Both the position numbers and the translations under genes were made by a program. A stretch of 64,000 bases of DNA from Donghicola mangrovi (GTDB lineage: Bacteria; Pseudomonadota; Alphaproteobacteria; Rhodobacterales; Rhodobacteraceae). Of this stretch, positions 55,301 to 63,643 are shown piece by piece (within the stretch, counting starts at the first letter, position 1; each line of letters begins with the position of its first letter). The notes beneath the pieces were generated by a model that searched no databases, was not told the origin of the DNA, and saw nothing but the letters and a program-made list of their open reading frames with translations. The stretch is from positions 372,001-436,000 of the forward strand of contig NZ_JABCJE010000002.1 in NCBI RefSeq assembly GCF_013377535.1, written 5' to 3'.

Positions 55301-55769
55301 CCATGCGGATGGCCAACGCGGTCGATGAGCTCCAGAGCGACAGCGCCACCCCACCCCGCACCAGCCCCTCGCTAAAGCGGGTGTAGCCGGTTTCGGTCAG
55401 GCAACTGGCCCCCGCGTCCGAGGACACCGGCAGAAAGAGGTTCACCGGCACCTTGGCCGTCTTGCGATCAATCCGGCTGGCCGCCGCGTAAAGGCTGCGC
55501 ACCAACCGCGCAATGTCGCGCCGCAGGGCCTTTTCAGCTTCGCGCACGGGGTCTTCGGGCCAGAGGGTCTTGCGGTAGACCACCACCAGCACCGCGACCA
55601 CCACCGACAGGATCACCAGTATCGCGATCACCGCCAGCAGCCAGATCCGCGCATTCGCAAATTCCACCGCGAAATAGGTCAGGACCCCGAAGAGCAGCGA
55701 AATCGTCAGCAAGAACGAATAAAGGCCCATCCGGAGGCGCATCGCCTTTTTGAGTACCGCGTCAATCAT
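52338..55769 (-). CDS. tssM: T6SS inner-membrane protein TssM (IcmF)
   Basis: The 1143-residue protein has two N-terminal membrane segments (about residues 13-35 and 41-65), a cytoplasmic domain, a third membrane segment (GSLVSLGLTALVLLVGTAIF, about 408-430) and a long periplasmic part, the TssM plan. In the cytoplasmic domain the usual P-loop is not recognisable: the place reads VNLFLPVSSDAGASCLTETG without GK[ST]. The start at MIDAVLKK overlaps the tssL stop by 8 bp; the longer frame to 55853 lies inside tssL. With TssL and TssJ it forms the membrane complex. Confidence 0.92.
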   Translation of the reverse strand: MIDAVLKKAMRLRMGLYSFLLTISLLFGVLTYFAVEFANARIWLLAVIAILVILSVVVAVLVVVYRKTLWPEDPVREAEKALRRDIARLVRSLYAAASRIDRKTAKVPVNLFLPVSSDAGASCLTETGYTRFSEGLVRGGVALSLWSSSTALAIRMDIAQGTEAPSDVIAHLGSALVRQRPDVPLNAIFLEADLADLPALDGISRDRMGVINLVLNRLTERLAISPPLHLMLRGIEKNEDLVRAAILTESIGEERIFGGFLDQGVPEQTDAIAALFDQMVARIETLQTATLEKQLAPDFCASLINAPFQLRAVGMQTLAVVKPLVRPLPPRKDPFAIHSVVFAGTSDQDRSADFLTRFYAQRYFQNGEMPVALPAADGSISARHGGALAAAYRTEAFVVEPNHRQIWRRNVRGSLVSLGLTALVLLVGTAIFVNLRTYRAVNDRLEAAFQSYYKSMASAGQGADGIPTQVIALNEIRTAFDGYDALPLTPIPAWLPKGSLKNFYQRAYQHELTGPFQLALADYLERDLFAYNALSDGVTLFSLALNEAEFYADQRGNAEGLTTYYMRSFADEGLVSANFARASEALLGDLFAINQPPTQRNTELNTVVAKTLTGLNTAELLYELLLREPQFAGRVDLRSRLGPRFTEVFEPPETPSIYLIQRAFTREGFDAMYRNGEIGALRDMIGNYDLLVGQMEPSAVDNLLRRVSDLYVADYIARWSDFLSALELHDAPDWESAQVLMKALVNTTENPVKNLVTTMQSEVSIDFPPPMPPVKEGQTPDPMVVEKYEALKNSPQAQAARSISAAFQEYLTTQDVSGKQLTQFDILLAYARDVGAWLDAAVAAGTGTGKFLFEQYSKTEGATPLAVLDNFAQRSELPIIRSFGVSLSGTLDRAAMNFVQTYVDSQWQQRVYDTYEPILSTMFPFNERGSNEITLAEFAEIFGPEGVIQTFKTQFLSAFELQPGVFQTRATFLPQNDIGLSFETEKMLLAAREVTESMFVDGKPYVKFRLRVSYMDPSLSEMNLSSGVTIHRFAHGPMSWTEQAWPLAGMTNSDLDLRVYMRSRPVLDEGFMGTWSWFRLAEAGAGSIDPSQGIAETTLDINGNLMALQFDVPTRSTPFAPRFFTRFSLPVRLFETYAIEPTQ

Positions 55770-56634
55770 TGCGCACCGCCGTGGTCTTGGTGTCGCTGGA
55801 ATAGACATAGACGGGGGCCGTGCCGCCCGTGGTCTCGGTCCGGAACCGTTCAAGGGTGCGCGCGGCGGTGCGTTCCTCGGCCACGCGGGCGGCCACCACG
55901 AACCCGTTCAACAGCAGGATCGCCAGCCCCGCGAAATAGAGCTTGCGGCCCGTGGGCATGCCCTGCCGGCCGGCGCGGCTGCGGCGCAGGTCACGGCCGA
56001 ACCGTTGGCGCACTGCATCGGTGTCGGGATGGGCGATTGCCACCTCGAGCCGGTGGATCAGGCGGTCCCGTTCCTTTTCCTGCCCCACGGTGTAGCGCCC
56101 GCGATACCCCAGCTTCAGGAAGATATAGATCAGGTGCAGAAACTCGTTCAGCGCCTTGGGCTGCATCAGCGCCCGCTCGGCGATGTTGTAGAACCGGTCG
56201 CCCCCGTCGCGGAACCCAAAGAGGTCGGCCACGAGTGTCAGGTTCTCCCAGCCGGATTCCTTGCCCCAATCGCTGGTCAGGATGAACTCGTCGATCACGA
56301 TGGCGAACAGCAGGCACAGGTTTTCAGCCACCGAAGGGGGATAGTCCAGCTGCACCACGCGGTACTTCAGATCAATGATCGAGCGCGCGATTTCGGCCCG
56401 CACCAGATGGGGCTCGCGGATATCCTGCATCCGGCCCACAGTCCCGCACAGACCGATCAACCCGCCCGAAACCTTGAGCAGCGCGGTGCCTTCGGTCTCG
56501 CCCTCGCGCAGGGTGCGTTCGATGCTTTGCAGGACGGTCGGGCTCAGGGAGGCGGCATAGGTCATGCCTGCCGGTTCGGGGCCAAGGATCCCGTTGGCGG
56601 TCAGCGTCAAAGTGGGGGCGTGCACAGCTGCCAT
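55762..56634 (-). CDS. tssL: T6SS inner-membrane protein TssL (DotU)
   Basis: The 290-residue protein has the DotU cytoplasmic domain (LVRAEIARSIIDLKYRV, LLFAIVIDEFILTSDWG, EFLHLIYIFLKLGYRGRY) and one C-terminal membrane segment (KLYFAGLAILLLNGFVVAA), then a short periplasmic tail. No peptidoglycan-binding extension is present. It connects the baseplate to TssM/TssJ. It starts 3 bp after the tssK stop. Confidence 0.93.
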   Translation of the reverse strand: MAAVHAPTLTLTANGILGPEPAGMTYAASLSPTVLQSIERTLREGETEGTALLKVSGGLIGLCGTVGRMQDIREPHLVRAEIARSIIDLKYRVVQLDYPPSVAENLCLLFAIVIDEFILTSDWGKESGWENLTLVADLFGFRDGGDRFYNIAERALMQPKALNEFLHLIYIFLKLGYRGRYTVGQEKERDRLIHRLEVAIAHPDTDAVRQRFGRDLRRSRAGRQGMPTGRKLYFAGLAILLLNGFVVAARVAEERTAARTLERFRTETTGGTAPVYVYSSDTKTTAVRND

Positions 56635-56637
56635 TGA

Positions 56638-57963
56638 TCACCCCAACAGATACAGCGTCGAGGTCAGCGTCGGGATGCGGTCATCCACATGCATGGCCAG
56701 CGCCTCTTTCTTTTCGACAAAGCGCTGCCAGTGGACCGATCCCGTATCCACCGCGAAAAAGGCAGCGCCATCCTTGTCTCGCAGTTCCGCAGGCGCGGCC
56801 CCAAGGGGGGTCAGCTTGATCCCCGGCAGGCCCATCTGGACCAGTTCGGGAATGCCCGTGATGCCGGCCAGTTTGCAGACCTGCGGCACAATCTCTTGGA
56901 GCGTGGCATTCCCCAAGGGCGAGGATACCGACAGCACGGGCCTGCGCCCCTCTGCCAATAGGCGGGGCTGCACGACAACGCGCAAAAGCCGACGCTTTTC
57001 AAACAGTTCCGTGTTCCAGTTCAGCGCCACGACCGAGGCTTCGGACTGCAAGGTCAGCTTCCTGCGCAGCCGTGTGAACAGCGCGTCAAAGCTGTGGCCG
57101 GGATCAAGGGGATCATAAACCAGCATCGGATCGGCCACTTGGGCATCCGCCGCCTCTAGCGCGACGGTCAGATCCCCGAGCATCCCGTAGACCTTGCGCG
57201 CCGAAGTCGCCGGCTGTGCCACCGCGTTCTGCAGAGCAAAGAGGCCACGGTTCAGGGCCTCCAGCTCCAGCCGTTCACTCAGGAAACTGCCGGGGCTTTG
57301 AGAGGACCGGATCGCCTCGATCCGGCCGCCGGTATTGGCCGCGCGCGCCCGCGCGAGCGAGACGATATCGACCAGCCGGTCCATCAGCGTGTCCGACGCC
57401 GCAATCGCCAAGGAAGGCGGGATGAACCCGCGATCCAGTACCACGGCCCCTTCGGCGGTTTTCTCCAGTACGCGGGCCACGGGGATCACCGCAAAGCCCG
57501 ACAGATCGTCCCCTTCGATGCGCAGCGTCACCCCGAGGGTCGAGACCTCGGCATCAATAGGTTCGTTGCGGTGATCGGACAGATCGTGCAGGTCCACCCG
57601 TTCGCTCAGCATCCGGTGTACACCCCGCCGCCCGCCGATCTGGGTGGTTCCCAGACGGGCCAGCGGCACCGCCAGATAGACGGTCTTTTCCACCGTGCCA
57701 TCGCGGATATCGAGGCTCTGTTCGGCGTCCAGCTCAAAATAGGTCCGGTCGGGCAGCAGACCGGACGCACGGCGCACCGACAGCTTGCCGATCGCCAGAT
57801 GTTCGGCGTTCAGCTCCAGCATCGAAAAGCCATAGTCGTCGCCCCACGCATCCAGACGCGCCAGCCCCTCGGCATAGGCCCGAAGGGACCGGTCGAACTG
57901 CTGGAAATGCTGGGGGGCGATGAACATGCCCTCGGACCAGACGACGTTGCGCACAAGGCTCAT
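56638..57963 (-). CDS. tssK: T6SS baseplate protein TssK
   Basis: The 441-residue protein begins VVWSEGMFIAPQHFQQFDRS, the TssK family start (usually 'W.eGmfl.PqHfQ'), and has the typical length. TssK joins the baseplate wedge (TssEFG) to the membrane complex. The ATG overlaps the tssJ stop as ATGA (57960-57963). Confidence 0.95.
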   Translation of the reverse strand: MSLVRNVVWSEGMFIAPQHFQQFDRSLRAYAEGLARLDAWGDDYGFSMLELNAEHLAIGKLSVRRASGLLPDRTYFELDAEQSLDIRDGTVEKTVYLAVPLARLGTTQIGGRRGVHRMLSERVDLHDLSDHRNEPIDAEVSTLGVTLRIEGDDLSGFAVIPVARVLEKTAEGAVVLDRGFIPPSLAIAASDTLMDRLVDIVSLARARAANTGGRIEAIRSSQSPGSFLSERLELEALNRGLFALQNAVAQPATSARKVYGMLGDLTVALEAADAQVADPMLVYDPLDPGHSFDALFTRLRRKLTLQSEASVVALNWNTELFEKRRLLRVVVQPRLLAEGRRPVLSVSSPLGNATLQEIVPQVCKLAGITGIPELVQMGLPGIKLTPLGAAPAELRDKDGAAFFAVDTGSVHWQRFVEKKEALAMHVDDRIPTLTSTLYLLG

Positions 57964-58523
57964 TTGCTGCCCCCCGCAAAGATCCCCTTCACCGCGGCAA
58001 ACAGGCCCTTTTTCTTGGGTTTGGGGTTGTCGGGGTCCATGTCCTCTTGGCGGTATTTGATCGCCACCCCGCCCGAGGTCACCGTGACCGTCACGCCCGC
58101 ATCCAGAATGCCGGCGCTGATCGGGACCACATCCGCAAAGGCCTGCTGTTCGTAATCCGCAAACTCCGCAAACGCCCCGAGGTAGAACGCATCCTTTTCC
58201 AGATCGAGCGCGACCAGGCGCTTTTCATCGGGATAAAGCGGCGACAGGCTGCGGCGGTCGATCACCACACCGGCCAAAGTCTCGGAGTTGTTGAAGATAT
58301 CCCAGAAATTCGCGGCCTCGAATTCGGTGCGACTGGACAGCTGATACAGGCGGATCACCACCGGATGGGCCACATCGGAATACTGGTTCACGTTGGAGCC
58401 AGCGGTAACCACCAGCGTTTTGTTGACGGGCATGGGATCTTCGGGCTTGGGGGCACAGCCTGTCAGCCCCCAGATCGCCAGCGCCAGAAATGGCAGGACG
58501 CGTTTGGTCTGCTGGAGGGTCAT
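57960..58523 (-). CDS. tssJ: T6SS outer-membrane lipoprotein TssJ
   Basis: The 187-residue protein has a lipoprotein signal with lipobox LTGC (Cys23), followed by a beta-sandwich domain with VTAGSNVNQYSDVAHPVVIR and LYQLSSRTEFEAANFWDIF, typical of TssJ. It anchors the membrane complex at the outer membrane. The ATG overlaps the FHA-gene stop as ATGA (58520-58523). Confidence 0.92.
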   Translation of the reverse strand: MTLQQTKRVLPFLALAIWGLTGCAPKPEDPMPVNKTLVVTAGSNVNQYSDVAHPVVIRLYQLSSRTEFEAANFWDIFNNSETLAGVVIDRRSLSPLYPDEKRLVALDLEKDAFYLGAFAEFADYEQQAFADVVPISAGILDAGVTVTVTSGGVAIKYRQEDMDPDNPKPKKKGLFAAVKGIFAGGSK

Positions 58524-59446
58524 CTTTTCTTTATCTCCTCTGCCAGAATTGCTTTGAACAGGCGCACGTATTCCCCGCTGTCGCGCTTGCGGGCGAACAT
58601 GCGCTTGTGGATTTTCCAGAAGCGGCGGCCTGTGCGGGAAAACGGCCCCAGAAATTCGCGGTACTCGCTTTCCAGCGCCGCCGGATCGACCAGCGCAAGT
58701 AGCCGCTCGACCGCGGTTTCGATGGCCGCTTCGTTGGCCTCGCGGTCGGGGGCGACCAGCCAGCCGGTCTGGTGGATTACAGGCCGCGGTGGCAGCGCGC
58801 TCTGGGCATCAAGGGTCGAGCTGTCAAACGGCATGGGTCGCACGTCCTCGACCTCGGGGTCGGCGTAATGGGTGCCGTTCTTGGGCTTGGCCGCGCGTTC
58901 GTCCAGTTCAGGCCCCTCGGCAAAGGGGTCGAACAACAGTTCGCTTTCCAGATCGACGCCGCCGGTGGTGAAATCGGCGGGATCATCCTCTTCGGGCGGG
59001 GTTTCGGGCTCTGGATAAAGGGTGCCGAAATTGATCGACCCGTTCACCCCATGCAGGCTAAAGGGCTTCTTGGGCACCGCGCCGTTTTTCTTGTTCTCGG
59101 GGGGCGGAGCGGCCTCGGCCTTGCCCTTGTGGGAAATGCCGAACAGCAGCTCGTACCCGCCGATCTTGACGCGGTCGCCGTCGGCCAGCGGGCTTTCGTC
59201 GCCCTTCCACAGGTCTTTGCCGTTCAGGGTGGTGCCGTTGGTGGAGCGGTCCAGGACCACCAGCTTGCCCGCATCGTTCAGGCGCAATTCGGCGTGCTGG
59301 CGGGAAATCTGGCGGTCCTGATCGGGCAGCACCAGATCGCAGTCGAATTCCCGCCCGATCACAAAGGGCAGATCGGCGGCATAGTATTCCCGGTGGATCA
59401 CGGACTCACCGTCAGGGATGCGGATCAACTGGATGCTTACTGTCAT
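58520..59446 (-). CDS. FHA-domain T6SS protein
   Basis: The 308-residue protein has an N-terminal FHA domain (PFVIGREFDCDLVL, ISRQHAEL, STNGTTLNG) that binds phosphothreonine. A low-complexity linker follows, then a C-terminal helical domain (QTGWLVAPDREANEAAIE, FSRTGRRFWKIHKRMFARKR). This resembles T6SS-associated FHA proteins (TagH/Fha). Such proteins respond to a Ser/Thr kinase, so the kinase-fold gene at the operon end is of interest. The start MTVSIQL overlaps the upstream stop as ATGA; the longer frame to 59821 lies inside the neighbouring gene. Confidence 0.85.
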   Translation of the reverse strand: MTVSIQLIRIPDGESVIHREYYAADLPFVIGREFDCDLVLPDQDRQISRQHAELRLNDAGKLVVLDRSTNGTTLNGKDLWKGDESPLADGDRVKIGGYELLFGISHKGKAEAAPPPENKKNGAVPKKPFSLHGVNGSINFGTLYPEPETPPEEDDPADFTTGGVDLESELLFDPFAEGPELDERAAKPKNGTHYADPEVEDVRPMPFDSSTLDAQSALPPRPVIHQTGWLVAPDREANEAAIETAVERLLALVDPAALESEYREFLGPFSRTGRRFWKIHKRMFARKRDSGEYVRLFKAILAEEIKKR

Positions 59447-60156
59447 TTCCCACCTTCCTTGCAGATCGCGAGAAAGCTGTTGAACCGCCCCAGAAACAGA
59501 GGGTTCGCAGCCAGAAAAATGTTCGAGAAATGGACCATGTTCGATTGGGGGGTGCTGGGGATCTTGATCAGATCGTCCGCATCCATCTTGGCCTGATCCA
59601 TGTAGTACTGGAAAATCATCTCGTATTCCAAAGCCACGTCGATATCGCCCTTGCGCAGCATGTTCAGTAGCGCCTCGGCATCGCGGGGTTTCTTGATCAC
59701 GTTGTAGCCGTCGCGCTTCAGGCCCAGCCATTTGCTGGTGGCGAATTTGGCGCTGTAGCGGGCGCTGACCTTGTCGGCCTCGCTGGTCGGGTCGATGGTG
59801 CGGCCGGGCATCATGTACCACGCCAGATTTTCGGTGATCACCGGATCAGAGGGGGTGGCATAGGCCGCGCGGGCCTTATTCGGGGAGCCCGCGAAAAAGC
59901 CTTCGACCTCGCCGGTTTGGGTCATGAGCTGCGCTTGGGACCAGTCCATCATGATGATTTCATAGGGCTGGCCCATGCGGTCCAACGCGCAGGTCACGCG
60001 GTCAAAGGCCACGCCCTTGATCTGCCCGTCCACCAGCATGTGGTAGGGCGGAAGGTTCTGCGTGGCCAGCCGTATGGGATCGCGCGTCTGCGCGGACGCC
60101 GGCAGAACCAGCGCCCCCAGCACCAAGGCCCAGATATGAAGCTCAGGCCATCTCAA
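59443..60156 (-). CDS. Periplasmic solute-binding protein (family 3 type) inside the T6SS operon
   Basis: The 237-residue protein has a Sec signal (IWALVLGALVLPASAQT) and a family-3 binding-protein fold: LATQNLPPYHMLVDGQIKGVAFDRV, given in parts as NLPPYHMLVDGQ and GVAFDRVTCAL, then VEGFFAGSPNKARAAYA. No transporter genes are near. It is coupled on both sides: a TTG start (60156) lies inside the tssH end and the stop overlaps the FHA start. It may sense or bind a small molecule or wall fragment for the secretion system; this is inference. Confidence 0.78.
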   Translation of the reverse strand: MRWPELHIWALVLGALVLPASAQTRDPIRLATQNLPPYHMLVDGQIKGVAFDRVTCALDRMGQPYEIIMMDWSQAQLMTQTGEVEGFFAGSPNKARAAYATPSDPVITENLAWYMMPGRTIDPTSEADKVSARYSAKFATSKWLGLKRDGYNVIKKPRDAEALLNMLRKGDIDVALEYEMIFQYYMDQAKMDADDLIKIPSTPQSNMVHFSNIFLAANPLFLGRFNSFLAICKEGGK

Positions 60157-62713
60157 GTGTGACCTCGCTTCCGTTGTGACCCACGCGGATGGATTCCAGC
60201 GCGCCGCCGTCGATCACCTGCTGGATGCAGGCTTCGGCCAGACGGGGCAGGAAGTTTTTGTTGATCACCTGCTCCAGCGCGCGACCACCGCTGAGGGGAT
60301 CGTTGTTGGCCGACACCACGTAATCGACAAAGCTCTGATCCCAGTCAAAGCTGGCCCCGTACTGGGCTGCGATGCGTTTCTTGATGCGGTTCAGGTGGAT
60401 TTCGGTCAGCTTGCCACCCACTTCGGCGTTCAGCGGGCGATAGGCGATCACCTCGGTCCGGCCAATGAACGCGGGGCTAAAGAAGTTCAGCAGTTGCGGC
60501 CGCAGATTGGCGGTCAGTTCCTCGGAGGTGGGGTCGTGGTCGCAGCTGTCGATATAGTCGCGGATTTCCTCGCCCCCGGCGTTCGAGGTCATGATGATGA
60601 TCGTGTTGCGGAAGTCGACATCGGTGCCTTCGCTGTCGCTGATGTGCCCCTTGTCGAAAATCTGGAAGAAGATGTCGTGGATCGCGGGGTGCGCTTTTTC
60701 CATCTCATCCAGCAAGAGCACGCTATAGGGTTTGCGCCGGATCGCTTCGGTCAGAACGCCGCCCTTGCCATAGCCGACATAGCCAGCGGCCGCGCCGAGC
60801 AGCATCGAGGATTTATGCGCCTCTTTGAACTCGGTCATGTTGATGGTGGTGATGGCATCCTCGCCGCCAAAAACCTGCTCGGCGATGGCCAGCGCGGTTT
60901 CGGTTTTGCCTACGCCCGACGGCCCGCACATCAGGAAAACCCCGATGGGTTTGCGCGTGTCAGTCAGACCAGCGCGGCTGATTTTCAGGCTGCGGGCGAT
61001 GGCCTCGATGGCGCTGTCTTGGCCCAGAACCCGCTGTTTCAGGGTGTTTTCCAACGTCAGCAGGCGCTGCGCCTCGCTGCTTTCCAGACTGCTGACGGGA
61101 ACGCCCGTCCAGTCCGAGACCACGGCGGCCACGGTGGCTGCGGTCACCCACGGGAACACGAACTCGTCCTTGTGATCGGGGTCGATGGCGGGGGCGTCGA
61201 TGGTCTCGCCCTCCTCCTCCAGCGCGGCGCGGGCAGCGGCAAGGCGGCTTTCCACCAGATCTTTCTCGGCCTCCCATGTGGCAACGCGGCTGGCCAGATC
61301 GGCGCGAAGCTCGACGATGTTGCCCTCCATGTCCGAACCGTCGAAGTCCGCGTGCCCGAACTGCTTGGCATCTTTGGTGGCGCGGTCCAATTCGACCTCG
61401 GCAAAATGGAGCTGCTCCTCCAGGAACTCGATCTGCTGGGGACGGCTGTGCTGGGACAGGGCCACGCGTGCGCAGGCCGTGTCCATCAGGCTGATCGCCT
61501 TATCCGGCAGGCGCCGTGCGGGCATGAAGCGGACGGACAGATCGACGGCGGCCTTGATCGCCTCTTCCTGCACCAGAACGTTGTGGTGGCGGGACAGGTT
61601 GTCGGACACTGCGCGCAGGATGTTCACGGCGGCGTCGGGCTTGGGTTCGTCCACGTTGATGGGCTGGAACCGGCGGGACAGCGCGGGGTCTTTCTCGAAG
61701 TACTTCTTGTATTCGGCATAGGTGGTCGCAGCGACGGTGCGGAATTCCCCGCGCGCGAGGGCAGGTTTCAGCAGGTTCGCCGCATCGTTCTGCCCTTCGG
61801 CCCCGCCCGCCCCGATCATGGTGTGGGCCTCGTCGATGAACATCAGGATCGGCGTTTCCGAGGCTTTCACCTCGGCCAGCACATTCTTCAGCCGCTCTTC
61901 GAACGCGCCTTTGACGCTGGCCCCAGCTTGGAGCAGCCCCATATCGAGGCTCAATAGTTCCGCCCCCTGCAGCTGCTCTGGTACATCGCCTGCAACGATC
62001 TTTTGGGCCAAACCTTCGACGATGGCGGTTTTGCCGACACCGGGTTGGCCCAGCAGGATCGGGTTGTTCTGGCGCTTGCGCAGCAGCACATCGAGGGTTT
62101 TGGAAATCTCTTCGGTTCGGCCCATCACCGGATCCAAGGACCCGTCCCGCGCCGCTTGGGTCAGGTTCACGGTGAACTGGGCCAAGGCCCCTTCGACGGC
62201 CGCGCCCCCTGCACTGCGGGGCGCCGCGCCGCCGGTGGCCGTGCTGGTGACCAGCCCCGCCCCCCGCTCATTGGCAAAGGCGCGCAGTTTGTCCGTGGAA
62301 ATGGCGGACAGGGATTTGATGGCATCGGTCCGCATCCCCAAAGCGTTCGGAGACAGGGTCGCCAGCACCAGAACCTCGGGCAGGATCGCGCCCTGACCCA
62401 GCTCGACCGAGGCGATCAGCCACGCCTCCTCGAGCAGCTTCGAGATCGAACCAGAGATGGTGGGCTTGCTGTCCGCCCCTGCCGCGCCGTGGGGCATTTG
62501 ACGCTCCAGCTCGGATTGCAGATCCGACAGGTTCACGCCCTGACGCTCCAGATGAGAGGCCAGTTCGCTGTCTCCGCCGAAGATGGCGTGGAACAGCCAG
62601 TGCGGCACCTCGACCGTGGGGGTCTTGCGCTTGACCGCCTCTCCGACCGCGTTTTCCAGCGCATTGCGCAGTTGCGGGGATAGTTTGTTCACCAGTTTGA
62701 CAAGCTGAACCAT
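60143..62713 (-). CDS. tssH: T6SS sheath-disassembly ATPase TssH (ClpV)
   Basis: The 856-residue AAA+ protein has an N-terminal Clp repeat domain (LSPQLRNALENAVGEAVKRK), a first ATPase domain with Walker A GQPGVGKTAIVEGL (about residue 220) and Walker B ILMFIDEAHTMIG, a coiled middle domain, and a second domain with GPSGVGKTETALAI (about residue 597) and VLLLDEMEKAH. This is the ClpV type. It recycles contracted TssBC sheath. It starts 15 bp after tssG. Confidence 0.96.
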   Translation of the reverse strand: MVQLVKLVNKLSPQLRNALENAVGEAVKRKTPTVEVPHWLFHAIFGGDSELASHLERQGVNLSDLQSELERQMPHGAAGADSKPTISGSISKLLEEAWLIASVELGQGAILPEVLVLATLSPNALGMRTDAIKSLSAISTDKLRAFANERGAGLVTSTATGGAAPRSAGGAAVEGALAQFTVNLTQAARDGSLDPVMGRTEEISKTLDVLLRKRQNNPILLGQPGVGKTAIVEGLAQKIVAGDVPEQLQGAELLSLDMGLLQAGASVKGAFEERLKNVLAEVKASETPILMFIDEAHTMIGAGGAEGQNDAANLLKPALARGEFRTVAATTYAEYKKYFEKDPALSRRFQPINVDEPKPDAAVNILRAVSDNLSRHHNVLVQEEAIKAAVDLSVRFMPARRLPDKAISLMDTACARVALSQHSRPQQIEFLEEQLHFAEVELDRATKDAKQFGHADFDGSDMEGNIVELRADLASRVATWEAEKDLVESRLAAARAALEEEGETIDAPAIDPDHKDEFVFPWVTAATVAAVVSDWTGVPVSSLESSEAQRLLTLENTLKQRVLGQDSAIEAIARSLKISRAGLTDTRKPIGVFLMCGPSGVGKTETALAIAEQVFGGEDAITTINMTEFKEAHKSSMLLGAAAGYVGYGKGGVLTEAIRRKPYSVLLLDEMEKAHPAIHDIFFQIFDKGHISDSEGTDVDFRNTIIIMTSNAGGEEIRDYIDSCDHDPTSEELTANLRPQLLNFFSPAFIGRTEVIAYRPLNAEVGGKLTEIHLNRIKKRIAAQYGASFDWDQSFVDYVVSANNDPLSGGRALEQVINKNFLPRLAEACIQQVIDGGALESIRVGHNGSEVTLEMA

Positions 62714-62728
62714 GACGGGGACTCCCTG

Positions 62729-63643
62729 TTATGCGGCCGCGGCGCTGTTCGTGAGTTTGATGCGGGTGGTTTTTCCTTGGGGTCGTGACAGACCCAGACA
62801 ATTGTACTGACCAAGGCGCGTGCCCTGCCCGCGGTGTGCGGACAGTTTGGGGGCGCCGATGGCCTCGCGGGGGATGACCGCATAGACCGAGAACGGAGCC
62901 GGATCGCGCAGGATCGCCTGCAGGATCTGCCAGAAGCCCTCGATCATCCGGTCATCGGCCAGAAGCGTTTCAAAGCTGGCGCGGTCGGGGCACAGGACCT
63001 CGATCTCGATGCGGCCTTGGGCGGTGTGGCCGAACTTGCCCAGAAGCGTCCCGCGCCCCAAGGCTGCGCTTTGCGACCCAAGGGTGGTGCGGCAGCTTTC
63101 GTCGACGGGCGTGGGGCGGTCGAAATCGGCGCTGACCCGAACCTCGCGGCGGGTCCACCACGACAGGGCGCGGCGCAGCCCGTCCAGACCGCGGCTTTTC
63201 GACAGTAGTTCGGGGATCAGGGACAGGGCACTGGTCCGCCCGCCCGACAGTCTGGCGATCAGTGGCAGCAAACCCGGACCCGAGGCACCTGCGTCCTGCT
63301 CGGCCACCAGAATGGCCTGCCGTTCGACCGCCAGCTTCAGGTCGGTCAGCCGCCGGTCGAACATCCCCAGAAAATCATAGAGCGACCGGTCCCCCGCATT
63401 CAGCCTGCGGAACATTTCCTCGAGCAGGTAGTCGGGCAGACCACCGTCGATGCTGCGCAAACCGTTCATCGACAGGGCAAAGGCATCGGTGTGGGACTGG
63501 GGCGCGTGGCTGCCCGCATCGGCTAGGGCCGTGGACCCGAACGGCGCCGGATCGCGCTGGTCCGCAGCCAAGGCACGGCCAAAGGCTGGCACATCGGTGC
63601 GCAGGGCCTGCAGTGGGGTCATATCATCCAGAATATGGGTCAT
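62729..63643 (-). CDS. tssG: T6SS baseplate protein TssG
   Basis: The 304-residue protein has a TssG-like N-terminal FGSTALADAGSHAPQSHTDA, then SMNGLRSIDGGLPDYLLEEM (the 'G..G.LP..yte.l' block) and a later WWTRREVRV and LGRGTLLGKFGHTAQGRIEI (usual 'LG.na.lG....d..g.f.i'). It forms the wedge with TssF. The ATG at 63643 overlaps the tssF stop as ATGA; the longer frame to 63751 lies inside tssF. Confidence 0.9.
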   Translation of the reverse strand: MTHILDDMTPLQALRTDVPAFGRALAADQRDPAPFGSTALADAGSHAPQSHTDAFALSMNGLRSIDGGLPDYLLEEMFRRLNAGDRSLYDFLGMFDRRLTDLKLAVERQAILVAEQDAGASGPGLLPLIARLSGGRTSALSLIPELLSKSRGLDGLRRALSWWTRREVRVSADFDRPTPVDESCRTTLGSQSAALGRGTLLGKFGHTAQGRIEIEVLCPDRASFETLLADDRMIEGFWQILQAILRDPAPFSVYAVIPREAIGAPKLSAHRGQGTRLGQYNCLGLSRPQGKTTRIKLTNSAAAA

